Below, one piece after another: positions 1 to 8,042 of a DNA stretch of 17,149 bases. A program made the position numbers and the translations under genes. Source of the DNA: an uncultured Bermanella sp. (GTDB taxonomy: Bacteria; Pseudomonadota; Gammaproteobacteria; Pseudomonadales; Oceanobacteraceae); NCBI GenBank assembly GCA_913054445.1, contig CAJXIK010000014.1:1-17149 (forward strand). Reading direction: 5' to 3'. The notes below the pieces were generated by a model. That model was not told the DNA's origin and made no database searches. It saw only the letters and a program-made list of their open reading frames with translations. The first letter of the stretch is position 1. The number at the start of each line of letters is the position of its first letter.

Positions 1-82
1 GATCAGGCAGATTCCACAGATTGGCCCCTGTGCTTATTTTAATGCGATTGCCCTGCACCTCACACAGACACTTCTTGACCAC
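1..82 (-). CDS. Possible 5' end of a divergent gene, cut by the window edge
   Basis: On the minus strand a GTG codon at 80-82 opens a frame that stays open for 27 codons to the window edge. It is preceded by a good Shine-Dalgarno sequence (GGAGG, complement of 92-96) with a 9-nt spacer. The peptide would begin MVKKCLCEVQGNRIKISTG. I do not recognise it. A 27-codon run without a stop is not rare by chance, so the support is mainly the ribosome-binding site. Plus-strand frames in this stretch are also open for 28-39 codons, but their translations look less protein-like and do not match the usual upstream neighbour gloB. Confidence 0.3.
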   Translation of the reverse strand, partial: MVKKCLCEVQGNRIKISTGANLWNLPD

Positions 83-103
83 TAAGCCAGCCCTCCATAA
101 ACT
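75..103 (+). promoter_or_regulatory. Weak candidate sigma70 promoter ahead of mltD
   Basis: TTGACC at 75-80 is separated by 17 nt from TAAACT at 98-103, giving 5/6 and 4/6 matches to the -35 and -10 consensus. Transcription would begin near 110, very close to the GTG start at 116. The promoter therefore fits better if translation starts at the downstream TTG at 137, or if the mRNA is nearly leaderless. Confidence 0.3.
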
Positions 104-115
104 GCTCACCCCAAA

Positions 116-1708
116 GTGACATCTCGGTGTATTACATTGTTTTTTCGTAGCTCTTTAAGTGTTGTATTGCTATTAATAATCGCTGGCTGCATGCCGGTCA
201 AGCCCCAGGTAGCACTGCAACCAACTCCCCCCCCTATTCTGTTGCTTGAGCAAACCACAAGCAGCATCGAACCCCACACACCCAATACCGCCGCCCTCGG
301 CCGCCATGATGATATCTGGCAGAGGGTGCGCGATAATTATCAGCTGGACAACACCATCGACAACCGGCGCATCGATGTTCAGCTGAATTGGTATAAGTCC
401 CATCAAAGGTACCTCAATCGGGTCTCGCAGCGCGCCACACGCTATATGTTTTTCATTATGCAGCAAATCGAAGTGCGGAATATTCCAGCTGAGATCGCCC
501 TACTGCCCATAGTGGAGAGTGCCTTTGAGCCATTCGCCTACAGTCATGGGCGCGCATCTGGCGTCTGGCAATTTATTCCCAGCACCGGCAGAATGTATGG
601 TTTACAGCAAGATTGGTGGTTCGATGGGCGCAGAGACATTCGCCATTCGACCATAGCGGCCCTTAAATTTTTGAGGGGGCTATCTAGGGAGTTTAAGGGC
701 GACTGGATGCTGGCACTGGCGGCCTACAATTCGGGCGCGGGCACGGTTCGTAAAGCCATTCGTAAAAACAAAAAACTCGGCCTGCCGGTGGATTTCTGGT
801 CGCTCTCACTCCCCCGGGAGACTAAGGCTTATGTGCCCAAGTTACTCGCACTGGCGCGTCTCGTGGGCGACCCCGGTAAGTATGGTGTTACCCTCCCCAA
901 GATTGACAACACACCTTACTTTGCGGTCATTAAGACCGGCAGCCAGATGGATTTAAGCCAGGCGGCACAGATGGCAGACGTTGACCTCGAGGAAATCTAT
1001 AAATTAAACCCTCAATATAACCAATGGTCCAGCAATCCTAATGGCCCCCATGAAATACTGGTACCCGTCGCAAAACAAGCCTTGTTTCGTGAAAACCTTA
1101 AGAAGCTACCCGCCAACCAGCGCATTAAATGGCAACGCTACAAGGTCGTGGCCGGCGATTCGCTGTCGACCATATCGAGTAAATTCCACACCACCACGGA
1201 GGCCATCAAACAGGTTAACCCACTGCGGGGCAACACCATAAAGGTCAACGACATGCTGTTGATCCCCACCGCCTTCAAAAAGTTAAGCAGTTACACCTAT
1301 AGCGCGGATAACCGTCTCAGCAAAAAACAAAAGCGCACGCGAGGCCCTAAGGGCTCCACCCGCATTCAGCACCAAGTAAAGGCGGGTGATTCATTTTGGA
1401 GCCTAGCTAAGACCCATAAAGTATCCACCATGAGCATCGCACGCTGGAATGGCATGGCTCCCAAGGATACCTTGCGACCAGGGCAGACATTAATTATTTG
1501 GTCTAAGTTGCAACTGGCAAAAGCCGACCGCGAAGTCATACGCAAGATTCACTATCGCGTCCGTAACGGCGATAGCCTGCACCGTATCGCCGATAAATTT
1601 AACGTCAAGGTGCACGACATTCAACGCTGGAACCCAAGCAGCAAGAAAAAATACCTGCAACCTGGCGATAAGCTGGTTCTCTATGTGGATGTGACCCGAG
1701 CCAGTTAA
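116..1708 (+). CDS. mltD: Membrane-bound lytic murein transglycosylase D, lipoprotein with three LysM domains
   Basis: Cleaves the MurNAc-GlcNAc bond of peptidoglycan to give 1,6-anhydro-muropeptides during wall turnover, acting at the periplasmic face of the outer membrane. Residues 1-24 are a lipoprotein signal peptide ending in the lipobox I-A-G-C, so Cys25 would be lipidated. The SLT (family 1) catalytic domain spans about 115-235. The catalytic Glu is E134 in the VES motif, followed by GVWQF (149-153) and AAYNSGAGTV (202-211). Three LysM peptidoglycan-binding repeats follow at about 341-384, 418-462 and 479-523. E. coli MltD (452 aa) has two, so this 530-residue form has an extra repeat. 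The start used is GTG at 116, which has no obvious Shine-Dalgarno sequence; TTG at 137 would give an 18-residue signal peptide and is a real alternative. The gene stands alone and ends at a strong terminator. Confidence 0.93.
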   Translation: MTSRCITLFFRSSLSVVLLLIIAGCMPVKPQVALQPTPPPILLLEQTTSSIEPHTPNTAALGRHDDIWQRVRDNYQLDNTIDNRRIDVQLNWYKSHQRYLNRVSQRATRYMFFIMQQIEVRNIPAEIALLPIVESAFEPFAYSHGRASGVWQFIPSTGRMYGLQQDWWFDGRRDIRHSTIAALKFLRGLSREFKGDWMLALAAYNSGAGTVRKAIRKNKKLGLPVDFWSLSLPRETKAYVPKLLALARLVGDPGKYGVTLPKIDNTPYFAVIKTGSQMDLSQAAQMADVDLEEIYKLNPQYNQWSSNPNGPHEILVPVAKQALFRENLKKLPANQRIKWQRYKVVAGDSLSTISSKFHTTTEAIKQVNPLRGNTIKVNDMLLIPTAFKKLSSYTYSADNRLSKKQKRTRGPKGSTRIQHQVKAGDSFWSLAKTHKVSTMSIARWNGMAPKDTLRPGQTLIIWSKLQLAKADREVIRKIHYRVRNGDSLHRIADKFNVKVHDIQRWNPSSKKKYLQPGDKLVLYVDVTRAS

Positions 1709-1739
1709 CGCTGGTGGCCTGGGTCGTTAGAAGTAGCGA

Positions 1740-1783
1740 GCTGCTTAGAGCAGCCACAAAAAAGGGCCTTGCGGCCCTTTTTT
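1740..1783. terminator. Bidirectional rho-independent terminator between mltD and ppiD
   Basis: The arms AAAAAAGGGCC (1758-1768) and GGCCCTTTTTT (1773-1783) pair perfectly around a TTGC loop. Both strands end in a run of six T, so it can stop mltD (+) and ppiD (-). A second small hairpin, GCTGC-TTAGA-GCAGC (1740-1754), precedes it. The distal arm overlaps the ppiD stop codon (complement of 1782-1784). Confidence 0.9.
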
Positions 1784-3623
1784 AGTTTCTTTCGATACTC
1801 GCTTTATCGAGGAAGTGCTGATTGTAAGCCTTAAACTCGTTATAGGATTTACCCCGTTCGACTTTTTGCTCATCGCTGTCATCGGCATCGGCCGCCAGCG
1901 AACGGTTTATACTGTCCAGTCTTAGCAACGCCTGATTACCGCCGCTCAAGTTAACCAACTCAAAGCTGGCGCTATCTTGCGAGCCTAAGGCCATAGTGAA
2001 GGCTTTAGCAATAATAGGGGCACTGACTCCCTTAGCATCACGCGATTTATCCTTGAAGCTGCTCCAGCTCGCTTGCAGCTCGTCTTGCTTGGCTGCGGCC
2101 AGGGCACTATCGAGCTGAACACTCAATGCTGCCATGCCTTTTTCGGTACGCAGCTGAGCTTCAATCTGAGCGGCCACCACAGCGAATGGCTTCACCACAG
2201 ACTCTTTAAACGTAACCAAGTGCAACACCACGGCACGTCCATCTGCCAACTCGATCACTTCGCTGTTGGCATCATCGAACAATACATTCTCAGAGAATGC
2301 CGCCGTCGCGATGTGTGCATGCTGTGCGATGCCAGCGCCACCCTGACGAGTAAACTCGGCACTGGTTTGCACCTTTAAATTGAGCGCAGCCGCTGGGGCT
2401 TGCAAGTTGCCTGCAGAAAATGCCTCGTCGTTGAGGGACTCTAGGCGTTCTACATATAAAACCTGCGACTTTTCGCGCTTAATTTCTTGCCTTAGACTAT
2501 CTTGCAAATCGGCAAATGCAGCGACCTCGGGCTGGCGAATGTCGAGCAACTTGATGAGGTGGAGGCCGTCACGAGTCTGTACAATGTTTGAAACCTGACC
2601 TGTCTCCAAGCCCATCAAGGCATCACTAAATTCGTTTTCGTATACATCCGCGCTGGAAAAGCCTAGATCGCCCCCAGAAAACTTAGAGGTGTCGTCCTCA
2701 GAGTATGTCTCAGCCAAGCTGGCGAATGCTGCCCCACCCTTTAATTTCTCTTGCACCTCATGCAGCGTGCTACGGGCTTCATCGCTATCGTCTAGCAACA
2801 AGATATGGGCGGCACGAAACTCACGCTTCGTCGCTGATTCTGCGGCTATGATGTCGTAACGCGCTTGTAGTTCATCCTCATCGACTTCGACCAAGGCAAG
2901 TAGCTCAGAGCGCTTAAGCTCTAGGTAATCGACTATCACGCTTTCCTGGGTCATGAAGCGACTGCCGTTGGCTGCGTAATAATCTTCTTTATCTTGCAGG
3001 CTAACCACCACATCTTCTTGGGCGGCGGCGAGGGTGTATTCGATATAGGAGAAATCACGAGTCTGTGATGCCAACTGCGACGAGCGCTGCTCTTCTGTGG
3101 TGGTGGCGAAAGAGGTTAACTGCCAAGCAGATTGGGCTTGCTGGCTAGACAAGTTTGAACGCAGCAGCTCCCTGTGGGTCGCACGAGTAAAGCCGGCGCT
3201 TCTTAATATCAGATCATATTGATCACGATCAAATCGACCGTTAACCTGAAACTCGGGCGATTCAACAATCAACTTATCGATGGCCTTATCTGAGAAATAA
3301 ACCCCCCCTTCGCGGGCGGCCTGCTTAAGCACGACTTCTCCGATGAGACTCTCTACCGCCGATTTACGCAGCATCTTGTCACTCAAGATCGAAGGGTCAA
3401 AATCTTTGCCAAACTGCGACTGCAAACGACGCTTTTGCAGTTGAATCATTTGCGACACGTTAAATTCGCTGATTTCCTCACCGTTTACCTCGGCAGGCGC
3501 TGGCTCGCCACCACCTAAAGCCACGATGCTTTCGATACCAAATAAAGCAAATGTCAGAATGATGAGGCCAACAATAATCTTGGCAACAATCCCTTTAGAG
3601 CCATCACGAATAGCTTGAAGCAT
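1782..3623 (-). CDS. ppiD: Periplasmic folding chaperone / peptidyl-prolyl isomerase D
   Basis: Inner-membrane-anchored periplasmic chaperone of the SurA/PpiD family that acts near the Sec translocon on emerging secreted and outer-membrane proteins. The 613-residue product starts with a short cytoplasmic segment and one membrane helix (about 12-34), followed by a SurA_N-like chaperone region (about 40-190). A parvulin (PpiC) domain lies at about 267-364 (start AAHILL, then FSGGDLGF and DGLHLIKL). A C-terminal chaperone region completes it. E. coli PpiD has 623 residues, so the length is normal. In E. coli the parvulin domain of PpiD is reported to have little isomerase activity, so the main role is probably as a chaperone. 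The ATG start is supported by the immediate membrane anchor; the Shine-Dalgarno (AAGG about 10 nt upstream) is weak. It follows hupB but is separated from it by a terminator. Confidence 0.95.
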   Translation of the reverse strand: MLQAIRDGSKGIVAKIIVGLIILTFALFGIESIVALGGGEPAPAEVNGEEISEFNVSQMIQLQKRRLQSQFGKDFDPSILSDKMLRKSAVESLIGEVVLKQAAREGGVYFSDKAIDKLIVESPEFQVNGRFDRDQYDLILRSAGFTRATHRELLRSNLSSQQAQSAWQLTSFATTTEEQRSSQLASQTRDFSYIEYTLAAAQEDVVVSLQDKEDYYAANGSRFMTQESVIVDYLELKRSELLALVEVDEDELQARYDIIAAESATKREFRAAHILLLDDSDEARSTLHEVQEKLKGGAAFASLAETYSEDDTSKFSGGDLGFSSADVYENEFSDALMGLETGQVSNIVQTRDGLHLIKLLDIRQPEVAAFADLQDSLRQEIKREKSQVLYVERLESLNDEAFSAGNLQAPAAALNLKVQTSAEFTRQGGAGIAQHAHIATAAFSENVLFDDANSEVIELADGRAVVLHLVTFKESVVKPFAVVAAQIEAQLRTEKGMAALSVQLDSALAAAKQDELQASWSSFKDKSRDAKGVSAPIIAKAFTMALGSQDSASFELVNLSGGNQALLRLDSINRSLAADADDSDEQKVERGKSYNEFKAYNQHFLDKASIERN

Positions 3624-3651
3624 GCACCCACAACCTTTATTAGAATTCTTA

Positions 3652-3682
3652 TTTATAGAGAAAAAAAAAGCGCATCAAGCAA
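3652..3682 (-). promoter_or_regulatory. Candidate promoter for ppiD overlapping the hupB terminator
   Basis: A TATAAA -10-like hexamer (complement of 3652-3657) lies 28 nt before the ppiD start. The best -35 candidates, TTGATG with a 15-nt spacer (complement of 3673-3678) or TTGCTT with a 19-nt spacer (complement of 3677-3682), lie inside the hupB terminator hairpin and have imperfect spacing. The call rests mostly on the -10 and on the need for a start site after the terminator. Confidence 0.3.
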
Positions 3683-3693
3683 GATGCGCTTTT
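3661..3693 (-). terminator. Rho-independent terminator of hupB
   Basis: On the minus strand an 11-bp stem (AAAAGCGCATC / GATGCGCTTTT, 3683-3693 with 3666-3676) closes a six-base loop. It is followed by more T residues to a total run of nine (complement of 3661-3669). It lies 54 nt after the hupB stop. Confidence 0.9.
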
Positions 3694-3746
3694 AGATATC
3701 CGGTCAATGACAACGAGGCAAGCCTTAAGGCATTAACCGGACAGTA

Positions 3747-4019
3747 TTAGTTTACCGCGTCTTTAAGCGCTTTACCTGGCTTGAAGCCGGGTACTTTAGC
3801 CGCTTTAATTTGAATCGGTTCACCAGTTTGCGGGTTGCGGCCGGTACGTGCGGCACGATCCTTCACCGAGAACGTACCAAAGCCAACCAATACAACTTGA
3901 TCGTCATTTTTTAATGCACCGGTAATGGCTTCGATGGTGGCATCCAAAGCACGGCCAGCGGCTGCTTTTGGAATGTCTGCTGAAGCTGCAATGGCATCAA
4001 TTAATTCAGATTTGTTCAC
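3747..4019 (-). CDS. hupB: DNA-binding protein HU-beta
   Basis: Small histone-like nucleoid protein that binds and bends DNA without strong sequence specificity, as a dimer. The 90-residue product matches HU along its whole length. It has the N-terminal helices MNKSELIDAIAASA, the core VVLVGFGTFSVKDRAARTGRNPQTGEPI with the DNA-intercalating Pro63 at the tip of the beta arm (RNPQTG), and the C-terminal FKPGKALKDAVN. It starts with GTG, preceded by AAGGGG with a good spacer. Its position immediately downstream of lon is the usual gammaproteobacterial order. It has its own promoter and its own terminator, so it is probably expressed mainly as a single-gene transcript. Confidence 0.97.
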   Translation of the reverse strand: MNKSELIDAIAASADIPKAAAGRALDATIEAITGALKNDDQVVLVGFGTFSVKDRAARTGRNPQTGEPIQIKAAKVPGFKPGKALKDAVN

Positions 4020-4108
4020 ACTAATCCCCTTAACAAGATTTGGTTATTGTAGATGTACGACTTACGGCCAAGCGATGTAGCTTTGACAATAAAATAAAAG
4101 TGCTGGAA

Positions 4109-4136
4109 TTTATACCAGTGCAAGCCTTAGAGTCAA
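4109..4136 (-). promoter_or_regulatory. sigma70 promoter of hupB
   Basis: On the minus strand TTGACT (complement of 4131-4136) is separated by 16 nt from TATAAA (complement of 4109-4114). Each hexamer matches consensus at 5/6. The predicted start near 4102 gives a leader of about 80 nt. The promoter begins only about 20 nt after the lon stop codon, and no separate lon terminator is visible before it. Confidence 0.75.
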
Positions 4137-4156
4137 GTCCCATGAGGCTTTTTACG

Positions 4157-6547
4157 TTAATGCGTTCTCATTTGTGACTGCTGATTCTGCTGGGTTAAGG
4201 CTTCCTTTTCAATAACCGATGCCACATTTTTTTCAAGGTTGCCCACTAAGGCAGCCTCTATGACCTCGTCGACCCATTTTACGGGAATAATTTCCAGTTC
4301 CTGCTTAATGTTATCAGGGATTTCCTTGAGGTCTCGCTCATTCTCATGGGGAATCAAGACAGTTTTAATGCCGCCACGATGGGCCGCCAATAATTTTTCT
4401 TTTAAACCACCGATGGGCAATACCTTGCCCCTGAGGGTTATTTCGCCTGTCATGGCAATGTCTGATCTAATTTCGGTATTGGTAATAACTGACATCAGCG
4501 CGGTCACCATACCAACACCGGCACTGGGGCCATCTTTTGGCGTCGCCCCTTCTGGTACGTGAATATGTAAATCATGCTTCTCGAAGAAGTCGGTGGGTAA
4601 ACCGAAGCCTGAGGAACGACTCTTCACCACCGTCAGAGCCGCCTGAATGGATTCTTGCATGACGTCACCTAACGAGCCAGTTTTAACGATACGACCCTTG
4701 CCAGGCAATATAATGGCCTCGATGGTTAATATTTCACCGCCCACAGAGGTCCAGGCCAGGCCCGTCACCTGCCCCACCTGATTCTCTTCTTCTGCCAAAC
4801 CATAGTGGAATTTTTGTACACCCAAATATTCTTCGATCATATCGGGCTGTACCTCGGCCTTGAGCTGCGCCGATTTTTCCATGATGTTCTGCTTAACCAC
4901 CTTACGGCACAACTTGCCCATCTCACGCTCTAAGCCACGCACACCCGCCTCTTTCGTGTAGTGGCGCACCACCTGGCGAATAGACTCGGCCGGTAATGTC
5001 AGCTCACTGTCTTTAACACCGTTATTTTTCATCTGCTTAGGCAATAGGTATCGATCACAGATGTTTAATTTTTCATCTTCTGTGTAGCCGGGTAGACGGA
5101 TTATTTCCATGCGATCCAGTAACGGTGCCGGAATATTCATGCTGTTGGCGGTGCAAATAAACATCACTTCGGATAAATCGAAATCCACTTCCAGGTAATG
5201 ATCGCTGAAGGTGGTATTTTGTTCTGGGTCCAATACCTCCAACAAGGCAGAGGCAGGATCACCGCGATGATCCATCCCCATCTTATCGATTTCATCCAGT
5301 AGGAACAGAGGGTTTTTAACCCCCACCTTGGAGATTTTCTGCACGAGCTTACCTGGCATGGAGCCAATATAAGTGCGTCTATGGCCTCTAATTTCCGCCT
5401 CATCCCTCACGCCGCCCAAGGCCATGCGAATATATTTACGACCGGTGGCCTTGGCGATAGAGCGGCCTAAGGACGTCTTACCCACCCCTGGTGGACCCAC
5501 TAGGCAAAGTATATTACCGGTGGATTTTTTAACCCGCTTCTGCACGGCTAAATATTCCAGAATGCGCTCTTTTACCTCATCGAGACCGTAGTGATCTTCG
5601 TTGAGAATGTCTTGCGCCAGCTGAATATTACTGCGCACTTTGCTCTTACTCTTCCAAGGTACGCCGATCATCCAGTCGAGATAACCGCGCACCACGGAGG
5701 CCTCGGCAGACATGGGTGACATCATCTTGAGCTTATTAAGTTCGGCTTCTGCTTTTTCTTTTGCCTCCTTCGGCATGCCACAGGCATTTATTTTATTCTG
5801 TATTTCTTCCAGCTCATTAGGCACGTCATCCATGTCACCTAACTCTTTTTGAATGGCTTTCATTTGCTCATTCAAATAATATTCACGCTGACTTTTTTCC
5901 ATTTGTTTCTTAACGCGACCACGAATGCGTTTTTCCACATCCAGTAAATCCACCTCCGATTCGATGAGCGCCATAATATGTTCGAGGCGTTCACGTTCGC
6001 TCACCATCTCCAGTACCACTTGCTTCTCATTAAGCTTTAGAGATAGGTGGGCGGAAATAGTGTCGGCAAGACGCCCTGCCTCGGCTATTTCTTCGATGGA
6101 GGTCAGCACCTCACTGGGCACCTTTTTACTCATTTGCACGAACTGATCAAACTGCGCCGTTACCGCCTTAATCATCACCAACTGCTCACGATCATTTAAC
6201 GATTCGATCTCCAGTGGCGAGGCATCGGCCTGATAGTATTCTCCCACTCGGTCGTAATCCGATACCTCGGCACGGAACAATCCCTCAACCAATACTTTAA
6301 CCGTGCCATCGGGTAATTTTAACAACTGCAAGACGGTGGCCACGGTACCCACGGAATAAATATCTATCTCGGCAGGTTCATCGGTGGACGCACTTTTTTG
6401 CGCGACGAGTAAGATTTTTTTACCGCCGTCCATGGCCGCTTCGAGGGCCTTGATGGACTTATCGCGGCCCACGAATAAAGGGATGACCATGTGGGGGTAA
6501 ACCACAACATCTCGCAAGGGCAATAGAGGAAGTTTTTCAATCGTCAT
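4157..6547 (-). CDS. lon: ATP-dependent Lon protease (LonA type)
   Basis: Cytoplasmic hexameric AAA+ serine protease that degrades misfolded proteins and specific regulators. The 796-residue product (E. coli Lon 784) has the LON substrate-binding domain (about 6-200) and a coiled-coil region (about 205-300). The AAA+ module carries Walker A GPPGVGKT (351-358) and Walker B LLDEID (416-421). The C-terminal protease domain has the Ser-Lys dyad S675 (KDGPSAG) and K718 (GGLKEK). The tail (about 780-796) is Gln-rich and extends slightly past the conserved domain. The ATG start has AGGT eight nt upstream. A sigma32-type promoter lies immediately upstream. SulA is a classical Lon substrate in E. coli, relevant because of the SulA-like gene at 10296. 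Confidence 0.98.
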   Translation of the reverse strand: MTIEKLPLLPLRDVVVYPHMVIPLFVGRDKSIKALEAAMDGGKKILLVAQKSASTDEPAEIDIYSVGTVATVLQLLKLPDGTVKVLVEGLFRAEVSDYDRVGEYYQADASPLEIESLNDREQLVMIKAVTAQFDQFVQMSKKVPSEVLTSIEEIAEAGRLADTISAHLSLKLNEKQVVLEMVSERERLEHIMALIESEVDLLDVEKRIRGRVKKQMEKSQREYYLNEQMKAIQKELGDMDDVPNELEEIQNKINACGMPKEAKEKAEAELNKLKMMSPMSAEASVVRGYLDWMIGVPWKSKSKVRSNIQLAQDILNEDHYGLDEVKERILEYLAVQKRVKKSTGNILCLVGPPGVGKTSLGRSIAKATGRKYIRMALGGVRDEAEIRGHRRTYIGSMPGKLVQKISKVGVKNPLFLLDEIDKMGMDHRGDPASALLEVLDPEQNTTFSDHYLEVDFDLSEVMFICTANSMNIPAPLLDRMEIIRLPGYTEDEKLNICDRYLLPKQMKNNGVKDSELTLPAESIRQVVRHYTKEAGVRGLEREMGKLCRKVVKQNIMEKSAQLKAEVQPDMIEEYLGVQKFHYGLAEEENQVGQVTGLAWTSVGGEILTIEAIILPGKGRIVKTGSLGDVMQESIQAALTVVKSRSSGFGLPTDFFEKHDLHIHVPEGATPKDGPSAGVGMVTALMSVITNTEIRSDIAMTGEITLRGKVLPIGGLKEKLLAAHRGGIKTVLIPHENERDLKEIPDNIKQELEIIPVKWVDEVIEAALVGNLEKNVASVIEKEALTQQNQQSQMRTH

Positions 6548-6591
6548 AAAGATTACCTAGTGCTGTGACAGCGCACGAAAACATAACACTA

Positions 6592-6620
6592 AGATGGGGA
6601 TAAACCTGCGTGAATACAAG
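6592..6620 (-). promoter_or_regulatory. sigma32 heat-shock promoter of lon
   Basis: On the minus strand CTTGTAT (complement of 6614-6620) is followed after 14 nt by CCCCATCT (complement of 6592-6599). The E. coli sigma32 consensus is CTTGAAA, 13-14 nt, CCCCATNT: the -10 matches fully and the -35 at five of seven positions. It lies 44 nt upstream of the lon start, consistent with heat induction of lon. Confidence 0.8.
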
Positions 6621-6630
6621 TTATAATTAG

Positions 6631-6655
6631 AAAAAAGGGCCCTCGTGGGCCCTTT
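6631..6655 (-). terminator. Rho-independent terminator of clpX
   Basis: On the minus strand AAAGGGCCC (complement of 6647-6655) and GGGCCCTTT (complement of 6634-6642) pair around a four-base loop, followed by further T residues. It begins 10 nt after the clpX stop codon and separates clpX transcription from the lon promoter. Confidence 0.88.
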
Positions 6656-6665
6656 GTATTAGCTT

Positions 6666-7955
6666 TTACGCATCATCCGGCGCTACCTTCGCGCCCTCGA
6701 CCGTTTCGTAAATTAATAGCGGTTCGGCGTCACCGTTAATGACGGCGTCGTCTACCACCACCTTGCTAACATGCTCTTCGGAAGGGATCTTGTACATGCT
6801 ATCGAGCAGCACACCTTCCATGATAGATCTCAAGCCACGTGCCCCGGTTTTACGCTCCATGGCTTTTTGGGCCACGGCAGATAGGGCCGTTTCTCTAAAC
6901 TCGAGCTCAACATCTTCCATCTCGAACAGGGCCTGATACTGTTTCACCAAGGCATTCTTTGGTTCGACCAATATTTGAATCAGCGCCTCTTCGTCTAACT
7001 CGTCTAGGGTAGCCACCACCGGCAGACGACCGATGAATTCAGGAATCAATCCATACTTCACTAAGTCCATGGGTTCGGCGTGCTTAAGAACCGCACCCAG
7101 TTCCTTGGTATCGTCTTTGGCTTTAACGATCGCGTTAAAACCGATGCCACTCTTTTCGGTACGATCACGGATGATCTGATCGAGACCGGCAAACGCACCA
7201 CCACAGATGAACAAGATATTGCTGGTATCCACCTGCAAGAATTCTTGCTGCGGATGCTTGCGGCCACCTTGTGGAGGCACAGATGCCACCGTGCCTTCGA
7301 TTAATTTCAGTAAGGCCTGCTGCACACCCTCGCCACTCACGTCTCGAGTGATGGAGGGGTTATCCGACTTACGAGAAATTTTATCAATTTCATCGATGTA
7401 AACGATGCCGCGCTGGGCCTTATCGACGTCGTAATCACACTTTTGCAACAGCTTTTGAATGATATTTTCAACATCTTCACCCACATAGCCCGCCTCGGTT
7501 AACGTGGTGGCGTCGGCGATGGTGAAGGGCACATTCAATAGGCGAGCCAAGGTTTCTGCCAGCAGGGTCTTACCGCTGCCGGTGGGGCCGATTAACAAGA
7601 TATTACTCTTGGTTAATTCGGTGGCCGCCTTATTACTCTCGCCATGACGCAAACGCTTATAGTGATTATAAACCGCCACCGACAAGACAATTTTTGCGCG
7701 ATCTTGGCCGATAACATACTCGCCAAGTGTCTCTTTGATTTCTTTAGGCGTAGGTAACTGATCCGACGGGGTCTCACCCTGAGCCTCCTGCACCTCTTCG
7801 CGAATTATGTCGTTACATAGGTCGACACATTCATCGCAAATAAAGACACTGGGACCGGCAATGAGCTTCTTTACCTCATGCTGGCTCTTACCACAGAAAG
7901 AGCAATAAAGAAGCTTGCCCTTATCGTCGCCTTTACCATTCGATTCGTCGCTCAT
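6666..7955 (-). CDS. clpX: ATP-dependent Clp protease, ATP-binding subunit ClpX
   Basis: AAA+ unfoldase that recognises tagged substrates (for example ssrA) and threads them into ClpP in the cytoplasm. The 429-residue product has the N-terminal zinc-binding domain with Cys18, Cys21, Cys40 and Cys43. It also has Walker A GPTGSGKT (123-130), the pore loop GYVG (156-159), Walker B VYIDEID (185-191), the RKH loop (232-234) and the IGF loop (271-273) that docks on ClpP. Length matches E. coli ClpX (424). The ATG start has a strong GAGGA Shine-Dalgarno. It lies 87 nt downstream of clpP in the same direction and is probably co-transcribed with it; a stable hairpin sits in the gap. Confidence 0.98.
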   Translation of the reverse strand: MSDESNGKGDDKGKLLYCSFCGKSQHEVKKLIAGPSVFICDECVDLCNDIIREEVQEAQGETPSDQLPTPKEIKETLGEYVIGQDRAKIVLSVAVYNHYKRLRHGESNKAATELTKSNILLIGPTGSGKTLLAETLARLLNVPFTIADATTLTEAGYVGEDVENIIQKLLQKCDYDVDKAQRGIVYIDEIDKISRKSDNPSITRDVSGEGVQQALLKLIEGTVASVPPQGGRKHPQQEFLQVDTSNILFICGGAFAGLDQIIRDRTEKSGIGFNAIVKAKDDTKELGAVLKHAEPMDLVKYGLIPEFIGRLPVVATLDELDEEALIQILVEPKNALVKQYQALFEMEDVELEFRETALSAVAQKAMERKTGARGLRSIMEGVLLDSMYKIPSEEHVSKVVVDDAVINGDAEPLLIYETVEGAKVAPDDA

Positions 7956-7992
7956 TCGACTTCCTCATGAATTTACTGCACATTATTTAGAT

Positions 7993-8020
7993 GCTACCGC
8001 TAAAGAGATTAGCCGGTAGC
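7993..8020 (-). other. Stable RNA hairpin between clpP and clpX
   Basis: On the minus-strand transcript a 28-nt element folds as GCTACC / GGTAGC plus GCTAA / TTAGC with one bulged G and a TCTCT loop: 11 base pairs. No T run follows, so it is not a standard terminator. It may be an RNA-processing or stability element that sets the clpP to clpX ratio. The function is inference. Confidence 0.6.
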
Positions 8021-8042
8021 CATGGAGAAACACAACCTAGCT

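Noticed and set aside
2073..2378. Plus-strand open frames of about 100 codons inside ppiD, lon, gltX and other genes
   Set aside because: They are antisense to strongly conserved genes, have no ribosome-binding signal and no recognisable protein features.
4122..4150. Inverted repeat AAGCCT / AGGCTT overlapping the hupB promoter
   Set aside because: Only six pairs over an 17-nt loop; the T run lies on the plus strand, where no transcript is expected, so it is not a lon terminator.
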